A stretch of 64,000 bases of DNA from Rippkaea orientalis PCC 8801. Its GTDB lineage: Bacteria; Cyanobacteriota; Cyanobacteriia; Cyanobacteriales; Microcystaceae. Within the stretch, counting starts at the first letter, position 1. Each line of letters opens with the position of its first letter. The notes beneath the pieces were generated by a model. That model saw nothing but the letters and a program-made list of their open reading frames with translations, ran no database searches and was not told the DNA's origin. Below, piece by piece: positions 35,920-45,238 of the stretch. The position numbers and the translations under genes were made by a program. The stretch spans positions 1,612,001 to 1,676,000 of the forward strand of contig NC_011726.1 in the NCBI RefSeq assembly GCF_000021805.1. The letters run 5' to 3'.

Positions 35920-36201
35920 TTAATGATTAATAGTTTGAGGCATTTTAATCGCTTCTTGTGCGCGATCAACAGGACATTGTTGGGCTAAAGAATTTTCTAA
36001 TTGAACAACTGTTGTAAGGCTTTCCCAATTGGCAGTAAAAGGGTGTGCTGCGAGAACACAAGCTTTCCATTCAGCGCGAACGGGTACTCCCAACTGCTGA
36101 CACATTCCCCCTCTGCGCCCTTGTGTCTGATAGTAACGACAGTAGCGACAAGAGGAGGTCAGGAAATTAGCGGTTTTCATCGGATTTTCCAAGGAACTCA
36201 T
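35920..36201 (-). CDS. Small Cys-rich cyanobacterial hypothetical
   Basis: 93 residues (86 from the second ATG). The N-terminal half carries CRYCRYYQTQGRRGGMCQQL and a further Cys in WKACVLAAHPF, a four-Cys pattern suggestive of a small zinc or Fe-S site. I recognise no named family. The tail is polar. It is convergent with the RsbW-like gene. Confidence 0.6.
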   Translation of the reverse strand: MSSLENPMKTANFLTSSCRYCRYYQTQGRRGGMCQQLGVPVRAEWKACVLAAHPFTANWESLTTVVQLENSLAQQCPVDRAQEAIKMPQTINH

Positions 36202-36517
36202 ATTGAATTAGAGAGCGTAGCCTCTGAGTTTCATTATCTACTATCTCTTTTAGATTCCTGATCGCAGTTAAATGCTACTCCTATCTAGGTTTTAGTGATC
36301 CCCGTAGGGATTCGGTTTTTAGGTTTTTTTAATAATCTTTTTACAAAAAGAAATATCTTTAGCTAATCTTTTTAGAAAAATTAACAGAGGTTAGATACTA
36401 ACATAAGAGAATTTATAGAATAAACCCCTAGGGATCAAGAGAAAAAAGGGTATTAACCAGTATAAAGTTAAACATATTTCAGAGAATTTACCTAGATAAA
36501 AACATGAATATAATGGC
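36202..36517. other. Intergenic gap, no gene seen
   Basis: 316 AT-rich bases between two minus-strand genes. A short stem ATCCC-CGTA-GGGAT with T-rich flank lies near 36298-36330 but points on the plus strand, where no gene ends. An overlapping minus frame reaching in from 36822 is a shadow of the DciA-like gene. Confidence 0.5.
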
Positions 36518-37102
36518 TTAATCTTGGGGAGAATCAGGAGGACAAAGAGAATTTGTTTGCCACTGCCGGGCAGCACAATGAACACAGATAGACCAACGTT
36601 GTAATTCTCCAGGGGGGGTTGGGCAATGACATTGGGGACACAGAGGGAGGAATAGTGAGCGAGCTTGAACCAGGGATCTCCAGCGTTCAAAAGCCTCTTG
36701 GGGAGTTTTTGCTGGAGGGATCTGGGGATCATCACGAAGGGAATTAGGCAGATTAACCTCACTGGGATGGGGTAAGTCAGGACTCTTTTCCCCTTGGCTA
36801 GAAGCATCATGCCATTGGGCACAAGAAAACCGAATATCCCCTAGGGGATCACAGGATAATCGATGATTTAGTTGTTTAAGAAGTGTATAGCGTTGTAAAG
36901 ATAAAGTTTGCGCCCAAACGGCACTAGAAGTAGCTACCCAAAAGATATTTCTTTGCAGGTAAAGGGGACGGGTATGGAGAGCAACTTTTGAGTCAATAAT
37001 TTGGTTCCAGCATTGACAAAGACGTTGATATCGCTGATATTGCGCCCATTCAGGTTTATTTTCTAGCGCGTTCAAGAGATGATTAAGGGAATTAAAAGAC
37101 AT
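36518..37102 (-). CDS. DUF721/DciA-like protein with C-terminal zinc ribbon
   Basis: 194 residues. The N-terminal domain (about 1-95; WNQIIDSKVALHTRPLYLQ, NIFWVATSSAVWAQTLSLQR) has the KH-like DciA pattern of the replicative helicase loader. A Pro/Ser-rich linker leads to a C-terminal four-Cys ribbon (CPQCHCPTPPGEL, then CVHCAARQW), an addition seen in cyanobacterial forms. The likely role is loading DnaB at the origin. Confidence 0.82.
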   Translation of the reverse strand: MSFNSLNHLLNALENKPEWAQYQRYQRLCQCWNQIIDSKVALHTRPLYLQRNIFWVATSSAVWAQTLSLQRYTLLKQLNHRLSCDPLGDIRFSCAQWHDASSQGEKSPDLPHPSEVNLPNSLRDDPQIPPAKTPQEAFERWRSLVQARSLFLPLCPQCHCPTPPGELQRWSICVHCAARQWQTNSLCPPDSPQD

Positions 37103-37173
37103 TAACTTTTTTTGTTGTTAAACTGGACAATAACTTAAAATACAGAACTATTGAAACCATTTTAAAGATTATT

Positions 37174-38370
37174 ATGAGTCAATTAACTTATCCTAACCCA
37201 TCGGAAGATCCCACTAATAATAACCATAACGCTTTAATCCCTAATCAGCCGGATCACCAAGAACTGATAGAAGGAGAAATTATCGATCAAGGGTCATCGG
37301 AAACCCCAGACCCTGTCGTTAGTCTGGTTCATCATTCTGCTTCCTCACAAACAGACAATGACCTTATCTTGCGATCGCTGAGCTTATCCCAAGAGTCCTA
37401 TGAGGAAAACAGCGAAGGCACGCTTTATGCGATCGCTACTCCCGTTAAACTGTGGTTAGAACACTTAAGTACCCCGTGGGGGATGGGGAGCTTAGCTCTA
37501 TTAGTGTTTGCCAATATGATTTTAACTGGAGTTCAGTTATTTAATGCCCAAAGGGCTACGACGGGCGAAAATCCACTAGAAACCATCTCTCAGCTTACTT
37601 CTGCGAAAAATCTGTCTATTTCTGAGGGATTGAATGTTGCAAAACTGTCTTCAGAGTCTCTCCCCTTTGACGCATTAAGCACCTTATCATTATCCTTCCA
37701 AGGGATTCAACCGTCAGGGTCTAAAGTGTCTCAACAACTGCCTGTTACGGGTAAGGTGAGTTCGGCTCAATCTTCTTCTAACCTAACTCAAGCGTTATTA
37801 CCTCCGTCTTTACAACCTCAACCCATGACATCCTATGGCCTATCTTCGAGTGCTGTCCCGGTTGCTTCTCCCCAAAACGTAACGGTTGTGCCACCCCTTC
37901 CGGTGAGCGTTCCTAGAACGATGGCTCCGATGAATATTCAACCCCCACCCCCTCCTCCAATGCCTTCCAATAATCAATTAATTTCGCCCTTAACAGTACC
38001 AACATTATCTCAATCCAATAATCCTCAAGCTCCCAAAATTGAAATTTATCCTCCCTCGAATAATCCTCAAGGGATGCTGCCACAAATTGAAATTTATCCA
38101 CCAGCCAATAATCCTCAAGCTCCCAAAATTGAAATTTATGCCCCAACCAATCATCCAGAGGTTTCTCCGGAGGAAAAAAACCGTGAAGTATTATTACAAC
38201 AAATCAAAAAAGAAGAAACTGAGGCTTCACCTAGTCCCCTAGGATTCAATAATAAAACTCGTTTAGAAATGCAAAATCGTCTTAATAAAGTTGAGCCGAC
38301 TCAACTCCCTCGGCAAATGAAACAACTCGAACATTTGCAACAGCGCAGAATTTTAGACTCAACACAATAG
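37174..38370 (+). CDS. Single-pass membrane protein, Pro-rich with IEIYPP repeats
   Basis: 398 residues of no recognised family. A charged cytosolic N-terminus (about 1-105) is followed by one helix (about 108-125; MGSLALLVFANMILTG), a Ser/Pro/Gln-rich exterior, and three tandem units of about 17-20 residues built on NNPQ..KIEIYPP (about 288-335). A coiled-coil-like end follows. It is divergent from the DciA-like gene. It may span the periplasm or wall. Confidence 0.7.
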   Translation: MSQLTYPNPSEDPTNNNHNALIPNQPDHQELIEGEIIDQGSSETPDPVVSLVHHSASSQTDNDLILRSLSLSQESYEENSEGTLYAIATPVKLWLEHLSTPWGMGSLALLVFANMILTGVQLFNAQRATTGENPLETISQLTSAKNLSISEGLNVAKLSSESLPFDALSTLSLSFQGIQPSGSKVSQQLPVTGKVSSAQSSSNLTQALLPPSLQPQPMTSYGLSSSAVPVASPQNVTVVPPLPVSVPRTMAPMNIQPPPPPPMPSNNQLISPLTVPTLSQSNNPQAPKIEIYPPSNNPQGMLPQIEIYPPANNPQAPKIEIYAPTNHPEVSPEEKNREVLLQQIKKEETEASPSPLGFNNKTRLEMQNRLNKVEPTQLPRQMKQLEHLQQRRILDSTQ

Positions 38371-38401
38371 TCTTAGCTTTTCTTCGATGGCTATCAAAAG
38401 T

Positions 38402-38488
38402 ATGAGCATGAATATAGTAAACTTTAGCGAAGTTCAAAAAAACTTTAAATCTGTAATTGATCAAGTTTATTGGATTGAACCGAGTTAA
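38402..38488 (+). pseudogene. Phd/YefM antitoxin remnant
   Basis: A 28-residue frame, MNIVNFSEVQKNFKSVID after two lead residues. This is the conserved N-terminus of Phd/YefM antitoxins, which normally run to about 80-90 residues. After VIDQV the sequence departs (YWIEPS) and stops. No toxin gene follows. It ends two bases before the flavoprotein ATG. Confidence 0.65.
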
Positions 38489-38490
38489 TT

Positions 38491-39720
38491 ATGCTGAATA
38501 TTATCGTTATTGGAGGGGGTGCGGCGGGATTTTTTGCTGCCATTACTTGTGCCATCAACTATCGTCAAAATAGAGTCACTTTATTAGAAGCAGGTAGTCA
38601 ATTTTTAACAAAAGTTCGGATTTCTGGAGGAGGACGTTGTAACGTTACTCATCATTGTTTTGATCCAGCAGAATTAATCAAGTATTACCCTAGAGGGAAT
38701 AAAGCATTAAGGGGAGCATTTACTCGCTTTCAACCCCGCGATATGATTGCTTGGTTGGAGTCCCAAGGAGTAACGTTAAAAACAGAATCTGATGGTCGTA
38801 TGTTTCCTATCACAGATGATTCAGAAACCATTGTTAGTTGTTTAATGAAAGCGGCTATCAAAGCAGGGGTTAATTTACGAAATCAATCAGCAGTTAAAAG
38901 TGTCATAAAAGAGTCAGATGGGTTTAAAATTGAGTTAAAAACAGGAGAAATATTAAAGGGCGATCGCATTTTAATTGCTACAGGAAGTAATCCCTTGGGA
39001 TACCGTTGGTCTAAGGATTTAGGTCATACTATTATTAATCCTATTCCGTCTTTATTTACCTTTAATATTAAAGATAATCGTCTTCAAGATTTAGCAGGAG
39101 TTGCCGTAGAAAATGTGGCTGTATGTCTTTTGAATAATGGTAAAAAAGAATATCAACAAACGGGAGCAATTTTGATTACTCATTGGGGACTTAGTGGACC
39201 TTCTATACTAAAACTTTCGGCTTTTGGTGCAAGAATACTCTATGATAATAAGTATCAGATGATCTTAGGAATTAATTGGGCTTTTCCTTATAATACCGAA
39301 GAATTAAAACAATATTTGTTAACGGTTAAATCTCAAGAAAATCGTAAACAAGTATCCAGTTTTTCTCCAGTAAAGTTACCTAAAAGACTGTGGCAAAGGT
39401 TTTTAAAAACCTTAAATATTAACGATCAAACTACTTGGGGAGAATTACCCAATAAACAAATTTATCAGTTAGCCCAAGAATTAACCCAAGGACAGTATAA
39501 AATTGAAGGTAAGGGGGTTTTTAAAGAAGAATTTGTGACCTGTGGAGGGGTTAATCTGAAAGAGATTAATTTTGCAACAATGGAAAGCAAAATCTGTCCT
39601 CACTTATATTTTGCAGGAGAGGTTTTAGATATTGATGGAGTGACAGGAGGATTTAATTTTCAAAGTGCCTGGACAACCGCTTATTTAGCCGGAAAATCCC
39701 TAGGAAATTCCTTGGTATAA
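38491..39720 (+). CDS. HI0933/BaiN-family FAD-dependent oxidoreductase
   Basis: 409 residues with a Rossmann dinucleotide motif at the N-terminus (VIGGGAAGFFAAI), the family signature RISGGGRCNVTHH, a Thr-Gly-Ser motif (IATGSNPLG) and C-terminal GEVLDIDGVTGGFNFQSAW for FAD binding. The substrate is unknown. The start may use the tail of the antitoxin relic as its leader. Confidence 0.92.
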   Translation: MLNIIVIGGGAAGFFAAITCAINYRQNRVTLLEAGSQFLTKVRISGGGRCNVTHHCFDPAELIKYYPRGNKALRGAFTRFQPRDMIAWLESQGVTLKTESDGRMFPITDDSETIVSCLMKAAIKAGVNLRNQSAVKSVIKESDGFKIELKTGEILKGDRILIATGSNPLGYRWSKDLGHTIINPIPSLFTFNIKDNRLQDLAGVAVENVAVCLLNNGKKEYQQTGAILITHWGLSGPSILKLSAFGARILYDNKYQMILGINWAFPYNTEELKQYLLTVKSQENRKQVSSFSPVKLPKRLWQRFLKTLNINDQTTWGELPNKQIYQLAQELTQGQYKIEGKGVFKEEFVTCGGVNLKEINFATMESKICPHLYFAGEVLDIDGVTGGFNFQSAWTTAYLAGKSLGNSLV

Positions 39721-39804
39721 TTGGATAATTATGCTCTTTGCAATAAAGACAATTTCTGATAATATTAATTCGAGTAATGACTTTTTTTGAGAATAGTTAA
39801 TTTT

Positions 39805-40554
39805 ATGAAGGATTTTGAGAATAAAGTCGCTTTGGTGACGGGGGGGACTTCGGGAATTGGCAGAGCAACTGCCATTGCTTTTGCTAAAGAAGGAGCCAAG
39901 GTTATTGTAGCATCCCGTCGTCACAAAGAGGGAGAAGAAACTGTTAGATTGATTAAAGAAATTGGGGGAGAAGCTGAATTTATAGCTACCGATGTTACCC
40001 AAGAAGAAGCGGTTAAACAATTAATTGCACAAACTGTGGCAATTTATGGAAGGATAGATTGTGCGTTTAATAATGCAGGAGTTGGTATTGGTAATCCAAT
40101 TATTGAAGAAACGGCAGAAAATTACGATAAAGTGTTTAATGTTAATGTTAAAGGCGTATTTCTTTGTTTAAAATATGAAATTGCTCAAATGTTACAACAA
40201 GGACAGGGAAGTATTGTAAATTGTGCCTCTATTTTAGGATTAGTTGGTTTATCTAATGTTTCTCTTTATGTGGCTAGTAAACACGCCGTTTTAGGACTAA
40301 CTAAAACAGCCGCTTTAGAGGTTGCAAAATCTAATATTCGGGTTAATTCAGTTGCTCCTGGGGTGATTAAAACAGAAATGGCTGAACCTTTCTTTGAAGT
40401 TCCTTTTTTTAAAGAATTTATAGGCAAACATCCGATGGGAAGAGTGGGAACTCCTGAAGAAGTTGCTAATGCTGTCGTTTTTCTTTGTTCCGATAAAGCA
40501 AGCTTTATAACAGGGGAAAATATCGCTATTGATGGTGGATTTATGGCTCAATAA
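39805..40554 (+). CDS. Short-chain dehydrogenase/reductase
   Basis: 249 residues, classical SDR. Cofactor motif TGGTSGIGRA, NNAG at about 88-91, catalytic Ser-Tyr-Lys (NCASILG, then YVASKHA) and the C-terminal ITGENIAIDGGF. It resembles the glucose-1-dehydrogenase-like group, which accepts many substrates. ATG at 39805 chosen over a TTG six codons upstream. Confidence 0.93.
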   Translation: MKDFENKVALVTGGTSGIGRATAIAFAKEGAKVIVASRRHKEGEETVRLIKEIGGEAEFIATDVTQEEAVKQLIAQTVAIYGRIDCAFNNAGVGIGNPIIEETAENYDKVFNVNVKGVFLCLKYEIAQMLQQGQGSIVNCASILGLVGLSNVSLYVASKHAVLGLTKTAALEVAKSNIRVNSVAPGVIKTEMAEPFFEVPFFKEFIGKHPMGRVGTPEEVANAVVFLCSDKASFITGENIAIDGGFMAQ

Positions 40555-40607
40555 ATTCGATGAAAATTTACTAAATAAATCTACAATCAATTACGTTAAG
40601 TTTGCTT

Positions 40608-41261
40608 ATGTTATTTAATTCTGTTGTTTTTTGTGATTTTGATGGAACGATTACTGCGGTAGAAACCTTTGCGGGAATGCTGAAGGAATTTTCCCCTGAA
40701 TTATCAGCCGAAATTATGCCTCAACTCTATAATCGTACCCTAACCTTAAGAGAAGGTGTCAGACGCATTTTAGAATCGATTCCGTCATCTTATTATCCTA
40801 ACATTCTTGAGTATGTGATCGCTAAACCTATTCGTCCAGGGTTAGCAGAATTAATCGATTTTCTCTCTAGTCAAAATGTTCCTTTTGTCGTCGTTTCTGG
40901 GGGACTAAAAGGGATGGTAGAAATGGTACTAAAACGGGAAAATTTAATTGATAAAGTTCATGATATTTTTGCCATTGAAGTCACAACTCAACAAGATTAT
41001 TTAACCGTTGATTCTCCCTTTGAAGGGGATACAGAATTATTGGCTAAAGTACAGGTTATGGAACTGTATCAAAGTTCAGAAAAGATTATTATTGGAGATT
41101 CGGTTACGGATGTTAATATGGCTATGGTAGGGGATCTCGTTTTTGCCCGCGATCGCTTGATAAACTATATGGAAGATGCCAATAAACCTTACATTTCTTG
41201 GGAAGATTTTTTTGATATTCGTCACTATTTAATGCAACACTGGGGTAAGGATGCTTCCTGA
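40608..41261 (+). CDS. mtnX: MtnX-like HAD phosphatase (methionine salvage)
   Basis: 2-hydroxy-3-keto-5-methylthiopentenyl-1-phosphate phosphatase-like, 217 residues. HAD motif I is CDFDGTIT, motif II FVVVSGG, and motif III/IV IIIGDSVTDVNMA. The MtnB gene follows after 350 bases, which supports the pathway call. Start at the ATG that begins MLFNSVVF. Confidence 0.85.
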   Translation: MLFNSVVFCDFDGTITAVETFAGMLKEFSPELSAEIMPQLYNRTLTLREGVRRILESIPSSYYPNILEYVIAKPIRPGLAELIDFLSSQNVPFVVVSGGLKGMVEMVLKRENLIDKVHDIFAIEVTTQQDYLTVDSPFEGDTELLAKVQVMELYQSSEKIIIGDSVTDVNMAMVGDLVFARDRLINYMEDANKPYISWEDFFDIRHYLMQHWGKDAS

Positions 41262-41300
41262 ATTGGTTATTAATAAATTAACTAAAAATGAGGTAATTTT

Positions 41301-41570
41301 ATGGAATTTTTTATTGTTGCGGTAACGACTATTGCTGCTATTGTGGGTAAGAAAGCTTTGGAGAAAACGGGGGAACTTTTAGGGACTGCGTTGGTTCAAT
41401 GGGACTTGCGTTTAACTCTGTTAAACCCCTACAGTTGGATGCTGTTGCAAGAACTTACTAATGGCTTCTCAAAAGGCACATCACAGGCGCACAGCTTTTC
41501 TATTATCCATAATATATCATGTCAAATCAACCCTGTCAAGCCTTTTTTGCGTAATTTTTATCGAAGTTGA
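41301..41570 (+). CDS. Hypothetical fragment between mtnX and mtnB
   Basis: 89 residues. The first 33 (MEFFIVAVTTIAAIVGKKAL, then EKTGELLGTALVQ) look like the N-terminus seen on larger cyanobacterial proteins of unknown function. The remainder is low-confidence and unlike it, as if the gene were cut and joined to unrelated DNA. It probably is a decayed gene wedged into the methionine-salvage pair. Confidence 0.4.
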   Translation: MEFFIVAVTTIAAIVGKKALEKTGELLGTALVQWDLRLTLLNPYSWMLLQELTNGFSKGTSQAHSFSIIHNISCQINPVKPFLRNFYRS

Positions 41571-41611
41571 CTTAGCGTATAATTAAAAAGATTAGAAGAT
41601 CTGCTGAGAAA

Positions 41612-42226
41612 ATGAATTACGATCCTCGTCCTGAGTTAATCACTGCTGCCCGTCAATTTTATCAACAAGGTTGGATGATGGGAACTGCGGGGAATCTTTC
41701 CGCAAAACTTCCTGATAATAGCTTTTGGATTACTGCTAGTGGAAAAAGTAAAGGTAAGCTAACAGAAAGCGATTTTGTTCGGGTTAATTTAGACGGCAAA
41801 GTCATTGAATTACCCGATAATAATAACCGTCCTTCCGCAGAAACCAGTATTCATCAAACGATTTATCAATGCTTTCCTAATGCCCATGCTTGTTATCATG
41901 TTCATTCCGTAGAAGCTAACTTAATTTCTCGTTGTGTTAAGGGAGATAATCTGGTTTTACCCGCAATTGAAATGCTTAAAGGGTTAGGAATATGGGAAGA
42001 AAATCCTAACGTTGTAATGCCAACTTTTAAAAATCATTTAGACGTACCCCGTATTGCCCAAGAAATCCGCGATCGCTTCTCAAGAAAACCCCCCGATGTT
42101 CCTGCTCTTTTAATTATTGATCATGGGGTAACAGTTTGGGCAGATACGACAGAACAAGCTGCTAATTATCTTGAAATAGCTGAGTATTTATTTCGGTATC
42201 TAATAGCAGCACGTCAAGTAGAATAA
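41612..42226 (+). CDS. mtnB: Methylthioribulose-1-phosphate dehydratase
   Basis: Class II aldolase-fold zinc enzyme of the methionine-salvage pathway, 204 residues. GWMMGTAGNLSAK and ITASGKSKG form the substrate-binding part, CYHVHSVEAN supplies two zinc histidines and IIDHGVTVWA the third. No mtnA, mtnC or mtnD is in the window. Confidence 0.92.
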   Translation: MNYDPRPELITAARQFYQQGWMMGTAGNLSAKLPDNSFWITASGKSKGKLTESDFVRVNLDGKVIELPDNNNRPSAETSIHQTIYQCFPNAHACYHVHSVEANLISRCVKGDNLVLPAIEMLKGLGIWEENPNVVMPTFKNHLDVPRIAQEIRDRFSRKPPDVPALLIIDHGVTVWADTTEQAANYLEIAEYLFRYLIAARQVE

Positions 42227-42238
42227 ACAAGGACAATA

Positions 42239-43105
42239 TTACATCATGCCTTTAAAAATTCCTTGGGGACGAATCAACAAAATAACAATCATAATTAATA
42301 AAGATACCCCTAATTTATATTCTGACCCTAGCCAGGGAATACTAACACTGAGTTCTTGGGCAATACCAATAATTAATCCCCCTGCGATCGCCCCATAGGG
42401 ATTACCAATTCCTCCTAAAATAACCGAAGCAAACATAGGCAAAATTAAGAACCACCCCATCGTTGGTTTAAGGGTATAAATTAAGCCGTACATCGCTCCT
42501 CCTAATGCCGTTAATGCCCCTGTAATAATCCAAGTCCAGAGGACAACATTTTCCACATTAATGCCCGATACTCTAGCCAAATCAATGTTATCAGCAACTG
42601 CCCGCATGGCTTTACCAATTTTCGTTTTTTGTAGCAACAAATGAAGGGCAATAATTGCAACAATGGCTAATCCCATTACCAACAATTTATCCTGAGCAAG
42701 TTTAAGTCCTAAAAATTCCGTCGCTGGTACGAGAGGGAGTTGATAATTTTGGTTATTGCCTCCCCAAATTAGCAAAATACCATTACGCATAAACAGGGCT
42801 AAGCCAATAGAAATAATAATTAGTGTAGTGGACGTAGCTTTGCGATCGCGCATTGGTTTCCAGAGTAGATATTCAGCGATAATCATGGAGATAATCGTTC
42901 CTATTCCTCCTAATATCATCGAAAACCCTAAATTAAATCCACTGATCTTAGCTACCCAAGTCAAATAAGCCCCCAGCGTCATAAAATCGCCGTGGGCAAA
43001 GTTAGAAAGCCTTAGAATGCCGTAGGTTAAGGTTAATCCTACCGCCGTTAAAGCAATAATGCTACCAACGACTAAACCATTAAAAATAAGTTGTGGTGTA
43101 TCCAT
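42239..43105 (-). CDS. Branched-chain amino acid ABC permease (LivH type)
   Basis: 288 residues with eight or so hydrophobic helices and the LivH signatures LTYGILRLSNFAHGDFMTLGAY near the start and ARVSGINVENV, FASVILGGIGNPYGAIAGG toward the end. In cyanobacteria this corresponds to a subunit of the N-I/N-III neutral amino-acid systems. No LivM, ATPase or binding protein gene is adjacent, so it must pair with subunits encoded elsewhere. Confidence 0.92.
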   Translation of the reverse strand: MDTPQLIFNGLVVGSIIALTAVGLTLTYGILRLSNFAHGDFMTLGAYLTWVAKISGFNLGFSMILGGIGTIISMIIAEYLLWKPMRDRKATSTTLIIISIGLALFMRNGILLIWGGNNQNYQLPLVPATEFLGLKLAQDKLLVMGLAIVAIIALHLLLQKTKIGKAMRAVADNIDLARVSGINVENVVLWTWIITGALTALGGAMYGLIYTLKPTMGWFLILPMFASVILGGIGNPYGAIAGGLIIGIAQELSVSIPWLGSEYKLGVSLLIMIVILLIRPQGIFKGMM

Positions 43106-43527
43106 GACTCCTAATTTCCATCAATCTTGCTTTCACAAGATACAACATATTAGCCTCATTCCTACATTGCCAAAATATGTTAGTCACTGCATGATTTTTC
43201 AAGTTAATCCAGGGTGCAGGAGTTCAACCTTAGCAGTTGTTCTTAAGTTTGACTCCTAAAAATGAATTGACTTAGGAATTTGACAAACAGGTGGCTATCT
43301 CCTTGGGGGATAACTCTCTTTTGTCACTCTGGGGGAACCCTGATAATTTCTAATTTCTAGAACTCTTACAAAAAGGGCGATCGCTACCTTATTTTCTATT
43401 AAGAAATTAAAATTCTGGTCAAATCGCTCAAGTGTTCTTGTCATAAGACTTTTAGCGATCATCCTTTCCAAGAGTGACAGAAGAGAGATAAGGTGAAAAG
43501 ACTGTCATGAGGTTGGAAAAATAGGTA
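43106..43527. other. Gap between livH-type gene and tRNA-Thr, nothing convincing
   Basis: 422 bases with scattered AT-rich DNA and a single GCGATCGC site near 43378. No open frame with a plausible start, and no strong hairpin. Confidence 0.5.
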
Positions 43528-43599
43528 AGCTGGTGACAGGATTTGAACCTGCGACCAGCTGATTACAAATCAGCTGCTCTACCACTGAGCTACACCAGC
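43528..43599 (-). tRNA. tRNA-Thr (anticodon UGU)
   Basis: Full cloverleaf on the minus strand: acceptor GCTGGTG/CACCAGC, D-stem GCTC/GAGC, anticodon stem GCTGA/TCAGC with loop TTTGTAA (anticodon TGT), and T-arm GCAGG-TTCAAAT-CCTGT. Discriminator base U fits tRNA-Thr. CCA is not encoded. Confidence 0.97.
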
Positions 43600-43828
43600 A
43601 CTAACTTCTACAATAACAAACTTTGTTGCTCTTAGCTATGGGAATAGCAAATTAATAGATTGGGTTTAACGGAGTCATCAAGGCAGTAGTTTGCCAAGTT
43701 CACGCACCAGTCAGTAGGAACTCAATATGATCAAGCCCCTACTGAAGTTGTTTTTGTCACCGGGGTTTCTGCCCCGCTTCAACAATTTTTCACTTTTAAA
43801 AGCAGATTTTAGACCCGGTACATCTCGA

Positions 43829-44479
43829 TCAAGCCATATTGCTTTCCATCGCCCAACGAGCTAATTCCGTACGATTATGGAGACTCGTTTTGTTGAGCAT
43901 ATTGGAGACGTGACTTTCTATTGTGCGTTGACTAACATTGAGCTTACTGGCAATTTCTCGATTAGACAAACCTTGGGCAACCAACTGAATCACCTTTAAC
44001 TCCGTTGGGGTTAATTCCACATTGCTAGGAACTTGAATTTTATGAGCTTCATCAAGAGAAATTCCGGCCTTGTGTTCCATCAGTCGTCTGGCCTGACTCA
44101 AAGAAGACTCGACTTGGGCGGCTAACTCTTCGGGTTCAAACGGTTTGACCATGTACACATCAGCCCCAGTATTGAGCCCCTTAACGCGATCTTGGCTTTG
44201 CCCCTTAGCGGACAAAAACATCACAGGAATCCAACTAAGACGGCGATCTTGTCTGACTTTTTCCACAAAAGCATAACCATCCATCTCTGGCATCATTACA
44301 TCACAGATAATCATATCGGGGACTTGATTCGCCAGAATTTCTAGGGCTTCTCGACCGTTTTCAGCCGTAGTGACTTCATATCCTTGAAATTCTAAATAAT
44401 CCTTAACGAGTAAAATGAGGTTAGGATCATCGTCAATCAATAAGAGGCGGTTGCTATCTTTTCCTGAGTTGTCTTTCAT
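43829..44479 (-). CDS. NarL/LuxR-type response regulator (Rre1/Ycf29-like)
   Basis: 216 residues. The receiver domain has D17-D18 acidic residues, phospho-acceptor D60 (IICDVMMPEMDG) and K112 (MVKPFEPEE). The output domain is a LuxR helix-turn-helix (LTPTELKVIQLVAQGLSNREIASKLNVS). The length and layout suit the stress regulator Rre1, which is related to plastid Ycf29; this identity is tentative. No kinase is adjacent. Confidence 0.88.
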   Translation of the reverse strand: MKDNSGKDSNRLLLIDDDPNLILLVKDYLEFQGYEVTTAENGREALEILANQVPDMIICDVMMPEMDGYAFVEKVRQDRRLSWIPVMFLSAKGQSQDRVKGLNTGADVYMVKPFEPEELAAQVESSLSQARRLMEHKAGISLDEAHKIQVPSNVELTPTELKVIQLVAQGLSNREIASKLNVSQRTIESHVSNMLNKTSLHNRTELARWAMESNMA

Positions 44480-44661
44480 CGGTAAAATTCTTAGTTAAGT
44501 CTTAATGGGATTTAAGGGTTGAGAATGTGGGGTTAATGGAATCGCCATCAACAATAGTTTGGGAACACCCATAATAAAGTTGAAAAATAGCTGACTTTAA
44601 TGAGATTTTTTATGGCTGTTATGTACAATTTTATCTAAAAAATGCAAGATGTCCACAGGCT

Positions 44662-45138
44662 TTACTCAATTTCAGCCGTTTCTGAAGGAGGTGATTCCTG
44701 AATAATAGCAGTCTTGGGTAAAGGATGAGTCAAAAAAGCGTAATCTTTTACAATAGTATTCCCGATGAGGTGTTCTTGGATAATGCGTTCAATCACTTCT
44801 GGAGTAGCTTGACGATACCAAACGCCATCAGGATAAACGACTAAGATCGGTCCTGCGGTACAGACTCTCAGACAATTGGCTTTAGTACGAAAGATACAGT
44901 TCGGCCTTTCCTGAGTCGGTTGATCGAGTCCTAATTCTTGGAGACGGCGTTTGAGATAGTCCCAAGCTTCCAAACCCACAGACTTGGGGCAGCATTTAGG
45001 TTTAGTTTGATCAGCGCACAGAAATAGGTGTCGTTGAATGTGATTTAATCCCAAGGTTTGAATACTTTCGTCTAAGGTATCTTGGGAAGCTGAAGCAGTA
45101 ACAGCAAGAGGTTCTGACACAGTTAAAGATGGGTTCAT
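44662..45138 (-). CDS. Thioredoxin-like [2Fe-2S] ferredoxin
   Basis: 158 residues. The core (about 35-125) has the cysteine arrangement of thioredoxin-fold ferredoxins: [14 protein letters not shown] near the start, and [22 protein letters not shown] later. Function is probably electron transfer or Fe-S sensing. The N- and C-termini are polar extensions. It lies 100 bases downstream of the lipid kinase gene. Confidence 0.87.
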   Translation of the reverse strand: MNPSLTVSEPLAVTASASQDTLDESIQTLGLNHIQRHLFLCADQTKPKCCPKSVGLEAWDYLKRRLQELGLDQPTQERPNCIFRTKANCLRVCTAGPILVVYPDGVWYRQATPEVIERIIQEHLIGNTIVKDYAFLTHPLPKTAIIQESPPSETAEIE

Positions 45139-45238
45139 AGGCGGCGATCGCAGTTAATTATCGGTGACAAACAGGCCATAGTTAAGGTGGTTAGGATTAG
45201 TGCCATTTTCCAAAAGAAAGCCGTGGATCTGATCTTAG

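Noticed and set aside
36391-36822. 143-residue minus-strand frame overlapping the DciA-like gene
   Set aside because: The DciA frame is family-supported. This frame looks hydrophobic only because the gap is T-rich.
43759-43778. CGGGG-TTTCTG-CCCCG hairpin between tRNA-Thr and the LuxR regulator
   Set aside because: Short stem with no T-run in the direction of either flanking transcript; not convincing as a terminator.
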